Source of the DNA: Natronococcus sp. A-GB7
GTDB lineage: Archaea > Halobacteriota > Halobacteria > Halobacteriales > Natrialbaceae
NCBI RefSeq assembly: GCF_029688865.1
Contig: NZ_JARUKV010000007.1
Coordinates: forward strand, 1-64,000
Direction of reading: 5' to 3'
Length of the DNA stretch: 64,000 bases
Under the pieces are notes generated by a model. That model did no database searches and was not told the DNA's origin. It was given only the letters and a program-made list of their open reading frames with translations. Every line of letters begins with the position of its first letter. The first letter of the stretch is position 1. Of this stretch, positions 1 to 9,171 are shown one piece after another. A program made the translations under genes and the position numbers.

Positions 1-1080
1 TTCCGCGATTCGGTCGTCCCTTTCAGCGAGCTTCTTCGACAGACCTTGGATCGCAGCGAGCGCAACCCCTTCGGCATCGACTGTCGAGATCGATTCGTCG
101 TCGTCGCCAAGATCGAACGTTTCGGCGAACTCCTCGGCCATCGGTCCCATGTGCTTTCCGGTGCCGTTGTGCTTGAAGTTCCACGTGGTGATCTCCAAGC
201 CCTCGACGCCGTCGAGTACCGTTTCGGGATCGACCGATTCGACGTTCGTCTTCGCCGATGTAGCGCTCGTCGAGTTGAACGCCGGCGCGAAGACCGGCAT
301 CTGTGATCTGATCTCGTTCTCACCGTCCGACGTTTGGTAGGTATTACTGGAGTCGGCAAACACCACCGCCCCTTCGTGGGTCGCGTACGCTCTCCGGCCA
401 GCTGCGAACGAATTATTAGCGTGTGCGACGTTCTCCGAGCCTCCGGGTACCGTTCCCAAACTACCGTTTGCATGGTTCCTTCGTCCGCCTCCGACCGTCG
501 AGTGCGAGCCGCTTGCCGTGTTCCCGGCTCCACTAATTCCACCTCCTCCCCCGATTGTCGCTCGGAAGCCGCTGGCTTTGTTTCCGACGCCACCGCCGAC
601 CGTCGCGTCGGTATTGCTGGCTTCGTTGCCCGCTCCGCCGCTGATCGTCGCCGCCTGACCGTCGGCTACGTTGCCCCATCCGCCGGCGACCGTGTCGTAC
701 CTGCCACGGGCCTCGTTGTCCAGACCTCCACCGACCGTCGCGTGGTCGCCGCTGGCAAGAAGACCGATTTCGAGCTCATCGGCCATCTCCACATCGGACG
801 CCAGTTCGGATAGCGTGATATCCAGCGTCTCCGTCGTGTCGTCACCGACGGTGACGGATTGCTCATCGGTTTCGAACCCGATTTGTTCGCATCGCACATC
901 GTACGTACCAGGTCCAACCGAGACGGAGTACGTACCGCTTTCCTCTGTCGTGATTACCGCTTCGAGTTCCTCCGTTTCGGTATCAGTAACCGTTATCACT
1001 GCCGCTTCGATGTCGTCGTTTTCCTCGGTCGAGACGGTCCCCTCGATAATTCCTTCTTTCGATCGCATTTCTTCACTCAT
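1..1080 (-). CDS. Peptidase S74 (tail-fibre type) domain protein, C-terminus beyond window edge
   Basis: The reading frame opens with ATG at 1080 and stays open for 360 codons to base 1, so the protein is partial. Residues about 10-95 look like a carboxypeptidase-regulatory/Ig-like beta domain. Residues about 109-230 are head repeats of the YadA/Hep-Hag type, with recurring ATVGGG and NEASG units about 14-16 residues apart. Residues about 270-360 resemble the S74 intramolecular chaperone domain (SAKTNV, MGPMAEEFAETF, VDAEGVALAAIQGL). Ser272 and Lys277 have the spacing of the known Ser-Lys self-cleavage dyad, although the usual Asp after the Ser is Ala. No signal peptide is visible. GC is lower than in neighbouring genes. 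Family knowledge suggests a trimeric fibre or adhesin that trims its own C-terminal chaperone; the cellular role is inference. Confidence 0.82.
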   Translation of the reverse strand, partial: MSEEMRSKEGIIEGTVSTEENDDIEAAVITVTDTETEELEAVITTEESGTYSVSVGPGTYDVRCEQIGFETDEQSVTVGDDTTETLDITLSELASDVEMADELEIGLLASGDHATVGGGLDNEARGRYDTVAGGWGNVADGQAATISGGAGNEASNTDATVGGGVGNKASGFRATIGGGGGISGAGNTASGSHSTVGGGRRNHANGSLGTVPGGSENVAHANNSFAAGRRAYATHEGAVVFADSSNTYQTSDGENEIRSQMPVFAPAFNSTSATSAKTNVESVDPETVLDGVEGLEITTWNFKHNGTGKHMGPMAEEFAETFDLGDDDESISTVDAEGVALAAIQGLSKKLAERDDRIAE

Positions 1081-1105
1081 GATTTCTTTCCGCTTCTCGA
1101 GAAAC

Positions 1106-1113
1106 GATATAGG
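1106..1113 (-). promoter_or_regulatory. Putative TATA box of the S74-domain gene
   Basis: On the minus strand this AT-rich octamer (CCTATATC) is centred about 29 bases ahead of the ATG at 1080. That spacing fits a leaderless or nearly leaderless haloarchaeal transcript and supports the chosen start. Confidence 0.4.
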
Positions 1114-1131
1114 CGGTAAGATAGCTATCTA

Positions 1132-1164
1132 CTGCAATCCGAGCAAGTGTTGCTCGGATTGCAG
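1132..1164. terminator. Perfect 15-bp inverted repeat (hairpin)
   Basis: CTGCAATCCGAGCAA at 1132-1146 and its exact reverse complement at 1150-1164 are separated by only GTG. The element lies downstream of elp3 and upstream of the S74 gene, both read leftward. It could end elp3 transcripts or act in the S74 upstream region. It has no T-tract next to it on the minus strand. Confidence 0.6.
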
Positions 1165-1303
1165 CGGCCGAGAACCGGTCACCTGCTACACCCGAGCCAG
1201 TCGAGTGTGTTCGGTCGAGACAGGATGGCAGGGTGGGAAAAACGGACGCGACACCAGTTTCAGACTGGAAGATCGCGACAAGCTTCTGTTTTCGTTCTGC
1301 TAG

Positions 1304-3007
1304 CTAGAGTCGCTTGCTGACGTAGGGGCCGTCCTGCGTGTACCCCAGCTTGTTCCGGTAGTACTCCCGGGCGCCGATCCCCGAGATGACGCTCAACTTG
1401 TCGTAGCCGGCGTCGGCCGCGAGCTCCTCCGCGCGGTTCATCAGTCGGCGGCCGTACCCCTTGTGCTGGTGCTGGTCGGTTTCACCCTCGTCGCCCATGG
1501 CAACCTCGCTGCCGTAGACGTGGAGTTCGCGGACGATAGCGGCGTTCTCGAGCTCGGGTCGGATCCGATCGCCCGTCGCGGCCGAGGGGGAGCCGCCCGC
1601 GGTGCCGCCGTCGTTGGGAAACCGGAGGCGACAGAAGCCGACGAGGAGGTCCTTCTCGAAGTCCTCGAACGAGATGAACTTCTCCGTGCCGCCGCAGGCG
1701 TCGTAGCTCATCACGTCGAGTTCGACGTTCTCGGGCGTCTCGTCGTTCATCCCGGCCTCCCGACAGCGGATGCAGTCACAGGACCAGCCGTGTTCGTCCA
1801 TCCGCTTCCGGGCGAGCTGTCTGAGGTTCGACTTCCAGACGCCGGCGTCGATGTAGTCGGCCGGAATGTCCCGCTGGACTCGCTGGAGGCGCGTGTAGCG
1901 GGGTATCATGTCCTTGATCTCCGCGACCAGGTCGGCGGCCTCCTCGTTGTCGAGCGGGTCGAACTCCCCTTTGTGCCACCAGTCGTAGGTCGCGGTGCCC
2001 CGGACGATCAGCGTCGGGTAGATCTTGAGGTAGTCGGGTTTCCACTGCTCCTGCTCGAACAGCCGACGGAAGTCCTCGAGACACATCTCCTTGGACATCC
2101 CCGGCTGGCCCGGCATCATGTGGAAGCCGACCTTGAAGCCCGCGTTGCGGAGCCGGCGGTTGGCGTCGATCGACGCCTGAGCGCCGTGGCCGCGGTGCAT
2201 CTCCCGATTGATTCGCTCGTAGGTCGTCTGGACGCCGACCTCGACTTTCGTTCCGCCCAGGTCGAGCATGCGGTCGATCTGCTCGGGGTCACACCAGTCG
2301 GGTTTGGTCTCGAAGGTCGTTCCGATATTGCGGATCTCGTTCGTCTCGTTTTCGGCGATGACGTCCTCGAGGTACTTCCACTCGTACTCCTCGGGATCCT
2401 CCGCGAAGCTGACGCCCTCGGCAGGTTCGGGCTCCTTGTCGACGTCGTAGTCGTTCATCGCCTCGAGGGCGCGCTTGACGAACCACTCCTGGTAGTCGTG
2501 GCTACGGGCAGTCATCGTCCCGCCCATCAGGATCAGCTCGACCTTGTCGACGGGGTGACCGATCTCCCGGAGCTGCTCGAGGCGCAGAGTGACCTGGCCG
2601 TACGGGTCGTAGTCGTTCTGGACGCCCCGCGCCGCGGCGGGTTCCTCGCCCGTGTAGCTCTGGGAGGACGAGAACTCCGAGTCGGGGCCGCCGGGGCAGT
2701 AGAGACACTTCCCGTGGGGACACCGTTCGGGCGAGGTCATGATCGCGACCGGGGAGACGCCCGAGGCGGTCCGGACGGGTTTGCGCCGAAGCACCGACTC
2801 GAGTTCCTCGCGGTGCTCCTGGGGCGCGTGATCCAGCAGCTCGGAGTTTTTCGGCACCTTCGGCGCCGAGTGCTCCGAACACGCCTCGAGCTTGGCCTTC
2901 TCGACCTCGTCGCGGTCGATCTCGCCGTCGAGGATCCGCTCGACGAGCGTCTCGCAGACCTTCTCGAACGCGTCGGTTTCGGTCGGTTCGGGCGTCTCGG
3001 TACTCAC
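1304..3007 (-). CDS. elp3: tRNA uridine-34 carboxymethylation enzyme Elp3 (radical SAM/GNAT)
   Basis: 567 residues. Archaeal Elp3 uses S-adenosylmethionine and acetyl-CoA to start cm5U modification at tRNA wobble U34. The radical-SAM half carries CPHGKCLYCPGGP (Fe-S cysteines) followed by QSYTGEEPAA. The C-terminal GNAT half contains HKGYGRRLMNRAEE and ends in GAREYYRNKLGY. The frame is open to 3157, but that extension would run into the divergent gene at 3110. I chose GTG at 3007 because an AT-rich CTTATT box lies about 29 bases ahead, typical of a leaderless start, and the sequence from there (VSTETPEP) looks like a normal acidic haloarchaeal N-terminus. Confidence 0.95.
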   Translation of the reverse strand: MSTETPEPTETDAFEKVCETLVERILDGEIDRDEVEKAKLEACSEHSAPKVPKNSELLDHAPQEHREELESVLRRKPVRTASGVSPVAIMTSPERCPHGKCLYCPGGPDSEFSSSQSYTGEEPAAARGVQNDYDPYGQVTLRLEQLREIGHPVDKVELILMGGTMTARSHDYQEWFVKRALEAMNDYDVDKEPEPAEGVSFAEDPEEYEWKYLEDVIAENETNEIRNIGTTFETKPDWCDPEQIDRMLDLGGTKVEVGVQTTYERINREMHRGHGAQASIDANRRLRNAGFKVGFHMMPGQPGMSKEMCLEDFRRLFEQEQWKPDYLKIYPTLIVRGTATYDWWHKGEFDPLDNEEAADLVAEIKDMIPRYTRLQRVQRDIPADYIDAGVWKSNLRQLARKRMDEHGWSCDCIRCREAGMNDETPENVELDVMSYDACGGTEKFISFEDFEKDLLVGFCRLRFPNDGGTAGGSPSAATGDRIRPELENAAIVRELHVYGSEVAMGDEGETDQHQHKGYGRRLMNRAEELAADAGYDKLSVISGIGAREYYRNKLGYTQDGPYVSKRL

Positions 3008-3109
3008 TACACGGAGTTGGTTCCGGAGCGTGAATAAGCGTGTCGGACTCGCTACCCTTCCGTTCGGGAGCAGCACGGCTTTGACCGCTCGCGCGCAACG
3101 GTACCCTGA

Positions 3110-3568
3110 ATGCGCGAGATCGAGCTCTCGTACACCGTCGAACCGCCGGCCGAGCAACTCCGTGAGCGACTGACGCCGCGTTCGATCCTCGAGTACGCGG
3201 ACGTCTACGAGATACGGTCCTGCGAGCCGACCGACGATGGGGCCGAAGCGACGGTCGCGATCGACGGAACCGAGATGACGGTACGGTTCTCGCCGCTCGA
3301 GAACGGGTACGAGTACCGCTTCGTCGACGGTGGGATGTTCGAGGAGCGGTACTCGAGAGTCACCGTCGAGGACGGCGAGGAGGCCCGCGTCACGGCGACG
3401 GCCAGATACACGTTCGACTCGATCTGGTCGTTCGTGCTCGATCGACTGGGCGCGAAGACGGTGCGCCGAGAGCTCGAGCTGACGATCACGAACTTGCTCG
3501 AGGACGTCGCGGCTGACGAATCGGAGCCAGTAGCCGACGAGCCAGAACGGGCGGACGGCGGGGACTGA
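3110..3568 (+). CDS. SRPBCC-like (START/polyketide-cyclase fold) protein
   Basis: 152 residues, divergent from elp3. It opens with a strand-rich segment (REIELSYTVEPPAEQLRERL) followed by alternating strands, and a long C-terminal helix near residues 105-135 (SFVLDRLGAKTVRRELELTITN). This layout matches small SRPBCC ligand-binding proteins common in haloarchaea. The tail is acidic and probably disordered. No catalytic motif is evident, so the ligand is unknown. The family assignment rests on overall pattern rather than a diagnostic motif. Confidence 0.75.
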   Translation: MREIELSYTVEPPAEQLRERLTPRSILEYADVYEIRSCEPTDDGAEATVAIDGTEMTVRFSPLENGYEYRFVDGGMFEERYSRVTVEDGEEARVTATARYTFDSIWSFVLDRLGAKTVRRELELTITNLLEDVAADESEPVADEPERADGGD

Positions 3569-3608
3569 AGCCGCGTCGCCGTTCCGGTCACAGCCCGCGT
3601 CTCGGGGT

Positions 3609-4046
3609 TTAGCGCTCGTACTCGAGGTCGCGGTCCCGGGTCGACTCGCGTTCGTTTCGTCGTTCGCGTCGCCAGCGGTCGGCGTCCTCGAGGCTCTCGG
3701 TCTCGAGCAGCCGATCGAGCTTGCGCTCGAACTGCTCGTCGGTCAGCTCGCCCGCGGCGTAGCGATCCCGAAGCCGTTCGAGGGCGTCGGTGGCCGACGG
3801 CTCCTCCGCTTCCGCCTCCTCGAGGGTCTCGGGGTCGATCTCGTCTTCGGTCCACCACTCCCGGACGTCGTCCTCGTCGCCGAACAGCAGTGCGACCATC
3901 GGCACGACGACGACGTACCCGAAGAGCAGCGCCGCGAGCCACCATCCCTGGCCGGTGAACATCGCGGCGAGCCAGATCCCGGTCACGAGCGTCGCCGTCA
4001 CCTCCGTAGCGTTCTCGCGGAGCCGCATCCTCGGATCGGCGCCCAT
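3609..4046 (-). CDS. SHOCT domain membrane protein
   Basis: 145 residues. Two hydrophobic segments at about residues 18-38 and 40-55 form a membrane hairpin. An acidic linker follows, then a SHOCT motif at about residues 87-112 (LERLRDRYAAGELTDEQFER). SHOCT is a short oligomerisation motif seen at the ends of many small prokaryotic membrane proteins. The C-terminus is highly charged (RWRRERRNERESTRDRDLEYER region). It converges on the SRPBCC-like gene; no partner is apparent. Confidence 0.85.
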   Translation of the reverse strand: MGADPRMRLRENATEVTATLVTGIWLAAMFTGQGWWLAALLFGYVVVVPMVALLFGDEDDVREWWTEDEIDPETLEEAEAEEPSATDALERLRDRYAAGELTDEQFERKLDRLLETESLEDADRWRRERRNERESTRDRDLEYER

Positions 4047-4130
4047 ACCCTACGTGTGATAGCAACTGCCAAATGCGTTTCTGACCGGCGCTGCCGCTGA
4101 TCGGGTCGTGGACGACGGAGAAGGGTGCGA

Positions 4131-6263
4131 TTACGCGAGCGTCTCGCCGAGCGCCTCGAGTGCGGCCTCGTGAACGGCGTCGCGCTCGCCGGGCAGGAAC
4201 TCGACGTGGCCGTCTTGCCCGCCGACGACGTGGACGCCGCCGTTCGGAACGCGCTCGGCGATCGCGTTACCGAGCGCGCGGACGTCGATCGCTTCGGTCG
4301 TCCGGACGTGCAGTTCGTCCTCGCCGATACCGAGCGTGGCGGCCGACTCCTCGCGCTCGCGGCGGTGGAGCGCGTCCAGCAGCAGGATCGTCGTCGGGAA
4401 ATCGTACCGGTGAGTGAACGCGTCGGTGTCGAGCACGGTGACGGTCAGCCCGTCGACCTCCTGCACTGAACGGTTCTCGCGGGCGGTCTCGAGTTCGGTC
4501 TCGAGCTTGTCGCGGAACTGCTCGGAGACGTGGGCCGCGAGGTCGGCGTTCCCGTCGAACAGCAGGTCGGCAACGAGTTCGCGCTTGTCCTTGTAGCTCT
4601 GGTAGAACGCCTCGAGGGCGACGGCCTCGCGTCGCTCGGAGATGTCCGTCTCGTCGTAGCCGGCCTCGGTCGCGAGCTCGAGGTACGCCTCGGGGGCGTT
4701 CTCCCAGTAGCTGACCGCCGGCAGGTGCTCGAGGTCGTCGCGGACGTCGTCGTTGACGTGGGCGGCAACGTTCGCGGCGAGAGCGGTCGAGGTCAGGTCG
4801 GTGACGTCAACACCGGAGAGCGACGGGGCGACGGCCGCCGAGACGGCGTCGACGATCTCCTCGTCGGCGCGGCTGTCGTCGATCACCAGCGCCTCGGCGC
4901 CGTACAGCGAGAGCAGCTCGTAGCCGTCGGCGGACTCGACGGTCGAACCGGTACCGACGAGCACGACCAGCGGCAGCTGCTCGTCGTGGCGGTCACGGGC
5001 CTCGAGCATCGAGGTGACGTCGTCGGTCGCAGCGTCCATGTCGTACACCCGGCCCTCGAGCGGGCGGCGCTCGAAGTAGTGGTACTCGGCGTCCTCGCGG
5101 GTGTGTTTCTCGCGGATCAGTGGGAGCGCGGCGCGCTCGATGGCGGCGCCGGCGACGTAGCCGTCGGCGGTCGCGGCGTGGCGAACGACGACGGGTCGAG
5201 CCTCCATGATCGCACGTCGGATCGCCGTCGCGGCGTCGCCGATCTCGTCCTCGACGGCCGCGACCGCGTCGTGGTCGGCGAGCGGGGCGACGTCGGCCGG
5301 TCGGGCCTCGCGCTCGATCGCGCTCTCGAGGCGGTCGACGACGGTCTCGCGGGCCTCGTCCTCGAGGATCTCGAGGGTCTCGGTCTCGACCTGCAGGTCG
5401 CCGTGGTGGCGCTCGATCTCGCCCTCAAGGGCGACGACGTCCTCGACGTCGACGTCGGGGTAGGCCCGAACGCCGGCCTCCTCGAAGGCCGCGCACTCGA
5501 CGGTCGCAGTCTCGTCGCGCAGTTCGAAGACCGTCGGGCCGGAGGTCTGGCGGACGCCAGTGATCTCGCCCTCGAGGCGGACGACGCTGCCGACCTGGTT
5601 CTCGATGGCGTCGATCGTCGTTCGCTTCAGCGCCGGCTCGGCCTCCGGCTCGGCGTCGGCGGCGTCGTCGGTCGCGGACGTCGAGACCGTCGTCGTCTCG
5701 GCGGCGACGGAGCCGCTCTCGGCGGCAACCGTCTCGGTCCCGCCGGTCGACGGACTCGAGTCGTCGCTCGGCCCGGCGTCGTCTGCGCTCGCGCTCGGTC
5801 CGGCGTCGGCGTTGGTGTCGCTTGCGCTCGGTCCGGCGTCGGTCTCGTCGGTCTCGTCGACCTCGTCGTCGGCTTCGTCGGCTTCCTCGGGGAGGAACTC
5901 GTCGTCGGCCGTCTCGACCAGGTGGCCGCGGAACTCGCGTTCGCGCTGGCGAATCGACCAGCCCAGATCGACGTTGCCGTTGTCCCGGACGTCGAGCACC
6001 TGGACGAACACCTCGTCGCCGGGCTCCCAGTCGAGACTCTCGAGTCGCTTGTCCAGTTCGCTTCTGTGCAACAGACCGGTTACGTGGTCGCCGATATCGA
6101 TGAATACACCGAAATCGGCGTAGCCGTCGACGGTTCCCCGGTAGTAGCGACCGGGGGTGAGCTGCGAGGGGGTGGTTCCGCGGAACTCGAAGACCGCGTC
6201 CTCCTCGTGGCTCTCGCAGATCTCGCCGTCGACAGACGTGCCGCAGATGATACAGTTACCCAT
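4131..6263 (-). CDS. RecJ-like DHH-family protein with Zn finger, S1 and OB domains
   Basis: 710 residues. It starts with a small zinc ribbon (CIICGTSVDGEICESH), then an S1 RNA-binding domain at about 25-110 (GRYYRGTVDGYADFGVFIDI), an acidic Ser/Asp-rich linker, an OB-fold at about 215-290 (GSVVRLEGEITGVRQTSG) and a RecJ/DHH-like region to the end. This matches the archaeal COG1107 type of RecJ-like exonuclease. Where RecJ has DHH the protein reads VIDDSRAD, and the first motif is RHAATADGY, so the metal-binding set is altered. Nucleic-acid binding is well supported; nuclease activity is uncertain. Confidence 0.85.
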   Translation of the reverse strand: MGNCIICGTSVDGEICESHEEDAVFEFRGTTPSQLTPGRYYRGTVDGYADFGVFIDIGDHVTGLLHRSELDKRLESLDWEPGDEVFVQVLDVRDNGNVDLGWSIRQREREFRGHLVETADDEFLPEEADEADDEVDETDETDAGPSASDTNADAGPSASADDAGPSDDSSPSTGGTETVAAESGSVAAETTTVSTSATDDAADAEPEAEPALKRTTIDAIENQVGSVVRLEGEITGVRQTSGPTVFELRDETATVECAAFEEAGVRAYPDVDVEDVVALEGEIERHHGDLQVETETLEILEDEARETVVDRLESAIEREARPADVAPLADHDAVAAVEDEIGDAATAIRRAIMEARPVVVRHAATADGYVAGAAIERAALPLIREKHTREDAEYHYFERRPLEGRVYDMDAATDDVTSMLEARDRHDEQLPLVVLVGTGSTVESADGYELLSLYGAEALVIDDSRADEEIVDAVSAAVAPSLSGVDVTDLTSTALAANVAAHVNDDVRDDLEHLPAVSYWENAPEAYLELATEAGYDETDISERREAVALEAFYQSYKDKRELVADLLFDGNADLAAHVSEQFRDKLETELETARENRSVQEVDGLTVTVLDTDAFTHRYDFPTTILLLDALHRREREESAATLGIGEDELHVRTTEAIDVRALGNAIAERVPNGGVHVVGGQDGHVEFLPGERDAVHEAALEALGETLA

Positions 6264-6365
6264 CTACACGGACCAAGCAGTTTCGCCCTAAAACGGTTGT
6301 CGGAATGCGTTCGCGGCAGTACCGATCGATCCGCGCGCGAAACGATCGCCGGAATCGGCCGTCGT

Positions 6366-6629
6366 TCACTCGAAGACCGGGGAATCGTCCTCGAGGGCCT
6401 CGACGTCTTTGACGATCTTGCGGACGTCTTCGGGGAACAGCGACACCTGCACCTCGTTGCCGTCCTCGTCCTCGAAGACGAGTTTGACCCGTTTGTCGCC
6501 GAACTCGCGGGCCTCGGCCGCCTCGACGTCGAACAGCTTGACCGTCGCGGACTTGTTCGTCGGACCGACGTTCTTGATCGATCCCTCGTTCAGTTCGATC
6601 ATGAACTCCTCGAGTGAAAGCGAGAGCAT
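6366..6629 (-). CDS. Conserved small haloarchaeal protein of unknown function
   Basis: 87 residues, upstream of and in the same direction as the RecJ-like gene, about 100 bases away. It is a compact, beta-rich, charged protein ([20 protein letters not shown], then [20 protein letters not shown]), with no transmembrane segment. An internal ATG at 6602 with GAGGAG just ahead is an alternative start giving 78 residues. I do not recognise a named family. Confidence 0.65.
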   Translation of the reverse strand: MLSLSLEEFMIELNEGSIKNVGPTNKSATVKLFDVEAAEAREFGDKRVKLVFEDEDGNEVQVSLFPEDVRKIVKDVEALEDDSPVFE

Positions 6630-6781
6630 ACCCCACCGTAGGGGAGCCGTACAAAAAACGCCACGGCATCGCCCCGCGGGTTGCCGGCTCGTCGTTCCGG
6701 TCGCTGCCTGCGGTCGCGGGCGGTCCGTGGCAGTTCCTGCGGCCAGTTTTAAGGCGGTCTCCGACCAACCGTTGGCCTGCT

Positions 6782-7510
6782 ATGGAACTCACCTGGCACG
6801 GCCACTCGACGTGGTACGTCACCGTCGGCGACACCGACCTGCTGATCGACCCGTTCTTCGACAATCCGAAGACGGAGCTCGAGCCGTCGGACGTCGACGA
6901 ACCGGACTACGTACTGCTCACCCACGGCCACGCCGACCACATCGCCGACGCGGGCGAGTTCAGCGACGCGACGCTGGTCGCGACCCCCGAACTCGTCTCC
7001 TACTGCGAAGAGGAGTTCGGCTTCGAGGACGCCGTCGGCGGGATGGGGATGAACCTCGGCGGGACCGTCGAGTGTGACGACGCGTTCGTCACGATGGTTC
7101 GAGCCGACCACACCAACGGGATCATGACCGAGTACGACGTCGACGCGGGGATGCCCGCCGGCTTCGTGATCTCCGATACGAAGCCGACCCAGGTCGCCGA
7201 CGAGGAGTCGACGGCGTTCTACCACGCCGGCGACACCTCGCTGATGACCGAGATGCGCGAGGTCGTCGGTCCCTACCTCGAGCCCGACGCCGCGGCGGTG
7301 CCGATGGGCGACCACTTCACGATGGGACCCTGGCAGGCCGCCGTCGCCGTCGACTGGCTCGACGTCGACCACGCGTTCCCCCAGCACTACGACACGTTCC
7401 CGCCGATCGAGCAGGACCCCGAACAGTTCGAAAGTGAGGTCGCGGGGACGGGCAGCGACGCCGAGGTTCACGTCCTCGAGGCCGACGAGCCGTTCGAGCT
7501 CGAGAGCTGA
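6782..7510 (+). CDS. UPF0173-type metallo-beta-lactamase fold hydrolase
   Basis: 242 residues. N-terminal HGHST and THGHADH motifs, together with later [11 protein letters not shown] and QHYDTFPP, give the two-metal site of the UPF0173 metal-dependent hydrolases. The substrate is unknown. The frame is open further upstream, but [11 protein letters not shown] at 6782 is the standard family N-terminus. A TTTTAAG box about 30 bases ahead fits a near-leaderless transcript. Confidence 0.9.
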   Translation: MELTWHGHSTWYVTVGDTDLLIDPFFDNPKTELEPSDVDEPDYVLLTHGHADHIADAGEFSDATLVATPELVSYCEEEFGFEDAVGGMGMNLGGTVECDDAFVTMVRADHTNGIMTEYDVDAGMPAGFVISDTKPTQVADEESTAFYHAGDTSLMTEMREVVGPYLEPDAAAVPMGDHFTMGPWQAAVAVDWLDVDHAFPQHYDTFPPIEQDPEQFESEVAGTGSDAEVHVLEADEPFELES

Positions 7511-7612
7511 AGCGGTCGGACGTATCCGTCTTTCGTTTCGACGAACTCGAACCGGACGGTGTTGCCCCCGAGAACAACGTTTACGGCGACGGCAGTGGTT
7601 GTCCCGACTGCG

Positions 7613-8008
7613 ATGTCGAAACAAGTCACTACCGTCTCCGAGGAGGGGTTCAGCGCGACGAACGAGATCGGCGAGTTCGAGACGACGATCGACGCCGAGG
7701 GCGAGGAAGCGCCGGATACCCTCGAGAGCCTGCTGGCGGCGTACGCCTCCTGTTACGTGCCAGCGCTGCGCGTCGGGGGCCAACAGCGCGACGCCGGCGA
7801 CCTCGGTCGGATCGAGATCGAGTCGACGGGCGAGCTCAACGACGACGACAAGCTCGAGTCCGTTCACTTCGACATCCGCGTCGAGGGCGACGTCGACGAC
7901 GAAACCGGGCAGAAGGTGATCGACCGCGCCTTCGAGCTCTGTAAGGTCCACGACGCGCTGAAATCGGAGCTCCACGCCGACACCGACTTCCAGGGCGACG
8001 CCTTCTAG
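7613..8008 (+). CDS. OsmC family protein
   Basis: 131 residues. OsmC/Ohr-fold protein with the characteristic central helix holding a single reactive cysteine (LLAAYASCYVPALRVGG). The usual second conserved position falls in AFELCKVHDAL, giving the Cys pair associated with thiol-dependent peroxide reduction in this superfamily. ATG at 7613 is preferred to upstream in-frame codons because the protein then starts MSKQVTTVSEEGF, the normal OsmC beginning. It follows the UPF0173 gene by about 100 bases. Confidence 0.88.
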   Translation: MSKQVTTVSEEGFSATNEIGEFETTIDAEGEEAPDTLESLLAAYASCYVPALRVGGQQRDAGDLGRIEIESTGELNDDDKLESVHFDIRVEGDVDDETGQKVIDRAFELCKVHDALKSELHADTDFQGDAF

Positions 8009-8050
8009 AACCGAGAACTACTTTTTCGCCGACCGCTGTGAAGGTAGACA

Positions 8051-9094
8051 GTGACGAGCCGATTCGACTCCCGCTCGCGGGGAACGTTGGTCGTAGTCGC
8101 CGTCGTCGCCGTTCTCGTACTGGGCGGCTGTATCGGCGACGACGGACTCGACCGTGGCGGCGAGGAGTCCGAGCCCGACGCGCCGGCCGGAGAGCTCGAG
8201 ATCCACCACGTCGACGTCGGCCAGGCCGACGCGACCCTCCTCGTGACGCCGTCGGGAGAGACGATCCTGATCGACACCGGTGACTGGCGCGACGACGGCC
8301 GGGACGTCATCGACTACCTCGAGGAGCGAGGCGTCGACCGGATCGACCACCTCGTGGCGACCCACGCCCACGCCGATCACATCGGGGGCCACGCCGCGGT
8401 CATCGAACATCTCGAGGAGGACGGTGACGGCGTCGGCGCGGCCTACGATTCGGGAGTCGTCCACACGAGCGCGACCTACGACCGCTACCTCGAGGCGGTC
8501 GAAGCGTACGATGTCACGCTGTTTCAGGTCGCCGAGGGCGACGAGCTTCCCCTCGAGGACGACGCGACCGACGCAACGGTGTTGAACCCGCCTGGGGACG
8601 AGTCGGGCGACGACCTCCACTACAACAGCGTTGCCCTCACCGTGACGTTCGGCGAGTTCACCTACCTGACGACCGGCGACGCCGAGCGCGACGCCGAACA
8701 GCGTCTCCTCGAGGATCGCCCCGAGGAACTCGCGGCCGACGTCTACCAGGCGGGCCACCACGGCTCCTCGACCTCGTCGACCGAGCCGTTCCTCGACGCC
8801 GTCGAGCCGCAGGTGGCGGTGATCTCGAGCGCCGAGGACTCCCAGTACGGCCATCCCCACGACGAGGTCCTCGAATCGTTCGCCGATCGCGGCGTCGAAA
8901 CCTACTGGACGGGCGTTCACGGCCACGTCGTCGTGACGACGGACGGGGAGGAAACGAGAGTCGAGACCGAGCGCGAGGCTCCGACGAACCCGGCGGATCT
9001 TCGGGATCACGAGCCGGAAGGGGGAACGATCGCACCCTCGCTCGACGGTCCGGCCGCGATCGGTTCGTCGGCCGCTGCCGCCTCGAGCGACTGA
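8051..9094 (+). CDS. Secreted ComEC/Rec2-like MBL-fold lipoprotein
   Basis: 347 residues from GTG 8051. A hydrophobic signal segment (VVVAVVAVLVLGGC) ends in a lipobox with Cys at about residue 28, followed by an acidic linker, so it is probably a surface lipoprotein. The mature part is the ComEC C-terminal type of metallo-beta-lactamase: HHVDVGQADATLL, THAHADHIGGH, YLTTGDAE and AGHHGSSTS. Such freestanding domains are linked to extracellular nuclease or phosphodiesterase functions. The substrate is not known. It ends in a low-complexity Ala/Ser tail. Confidence 0.88.
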   Translation: MTSRFDSRSRGTLVVVAVVAVLVLGGCIGDDGLDRGGEESEPDAPAGELEIHHVDVGQADATLLVTPSGETILIDTGDWRDDGRDVIDYLEERGVDRIDHLVATHAHADHIGGHAAVIEHLEEDGDGVGAAYDSGVVHTSATYDRYLEAVEAYDVTLFQVAEGDELPLEDDATDATVLNPPGDESGDDLHYNSVALTVTFGEFTYLTTGDAERDAEQRLLEDRPEELAADVYQAGHHGSSTSSTEPFLDAVEPQVAVISSAEDSQYGHPHDEVLESFADRGVETYWTGVHGHVVVTTDGEETRVETEREAPTNPADLRDHEPEGGTIAPSLDGPAAIGSSAAAASSD

Positions 9095-9171
9095 TCGTCG
9101 GGGGACGGACGGCTCTCGACCGGCGTCGGAACTCGCCGTTCGGGTCGAGCCGAAAGGGAAGGAAGCCGCAA

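Noticed and set aside
1463-3037. 524-codon plus-strand frame opposite elp3
   Set aside because: Arg/Val/Leu-rich translation without domains, and the minus strand encodes an intact Elp3.
4530-6617. 695-codon plus-strand frame opposite the RecJ-like gene
   Set aside because: It is the mirror of a codon-biased acidic gene and has no motif of its own.
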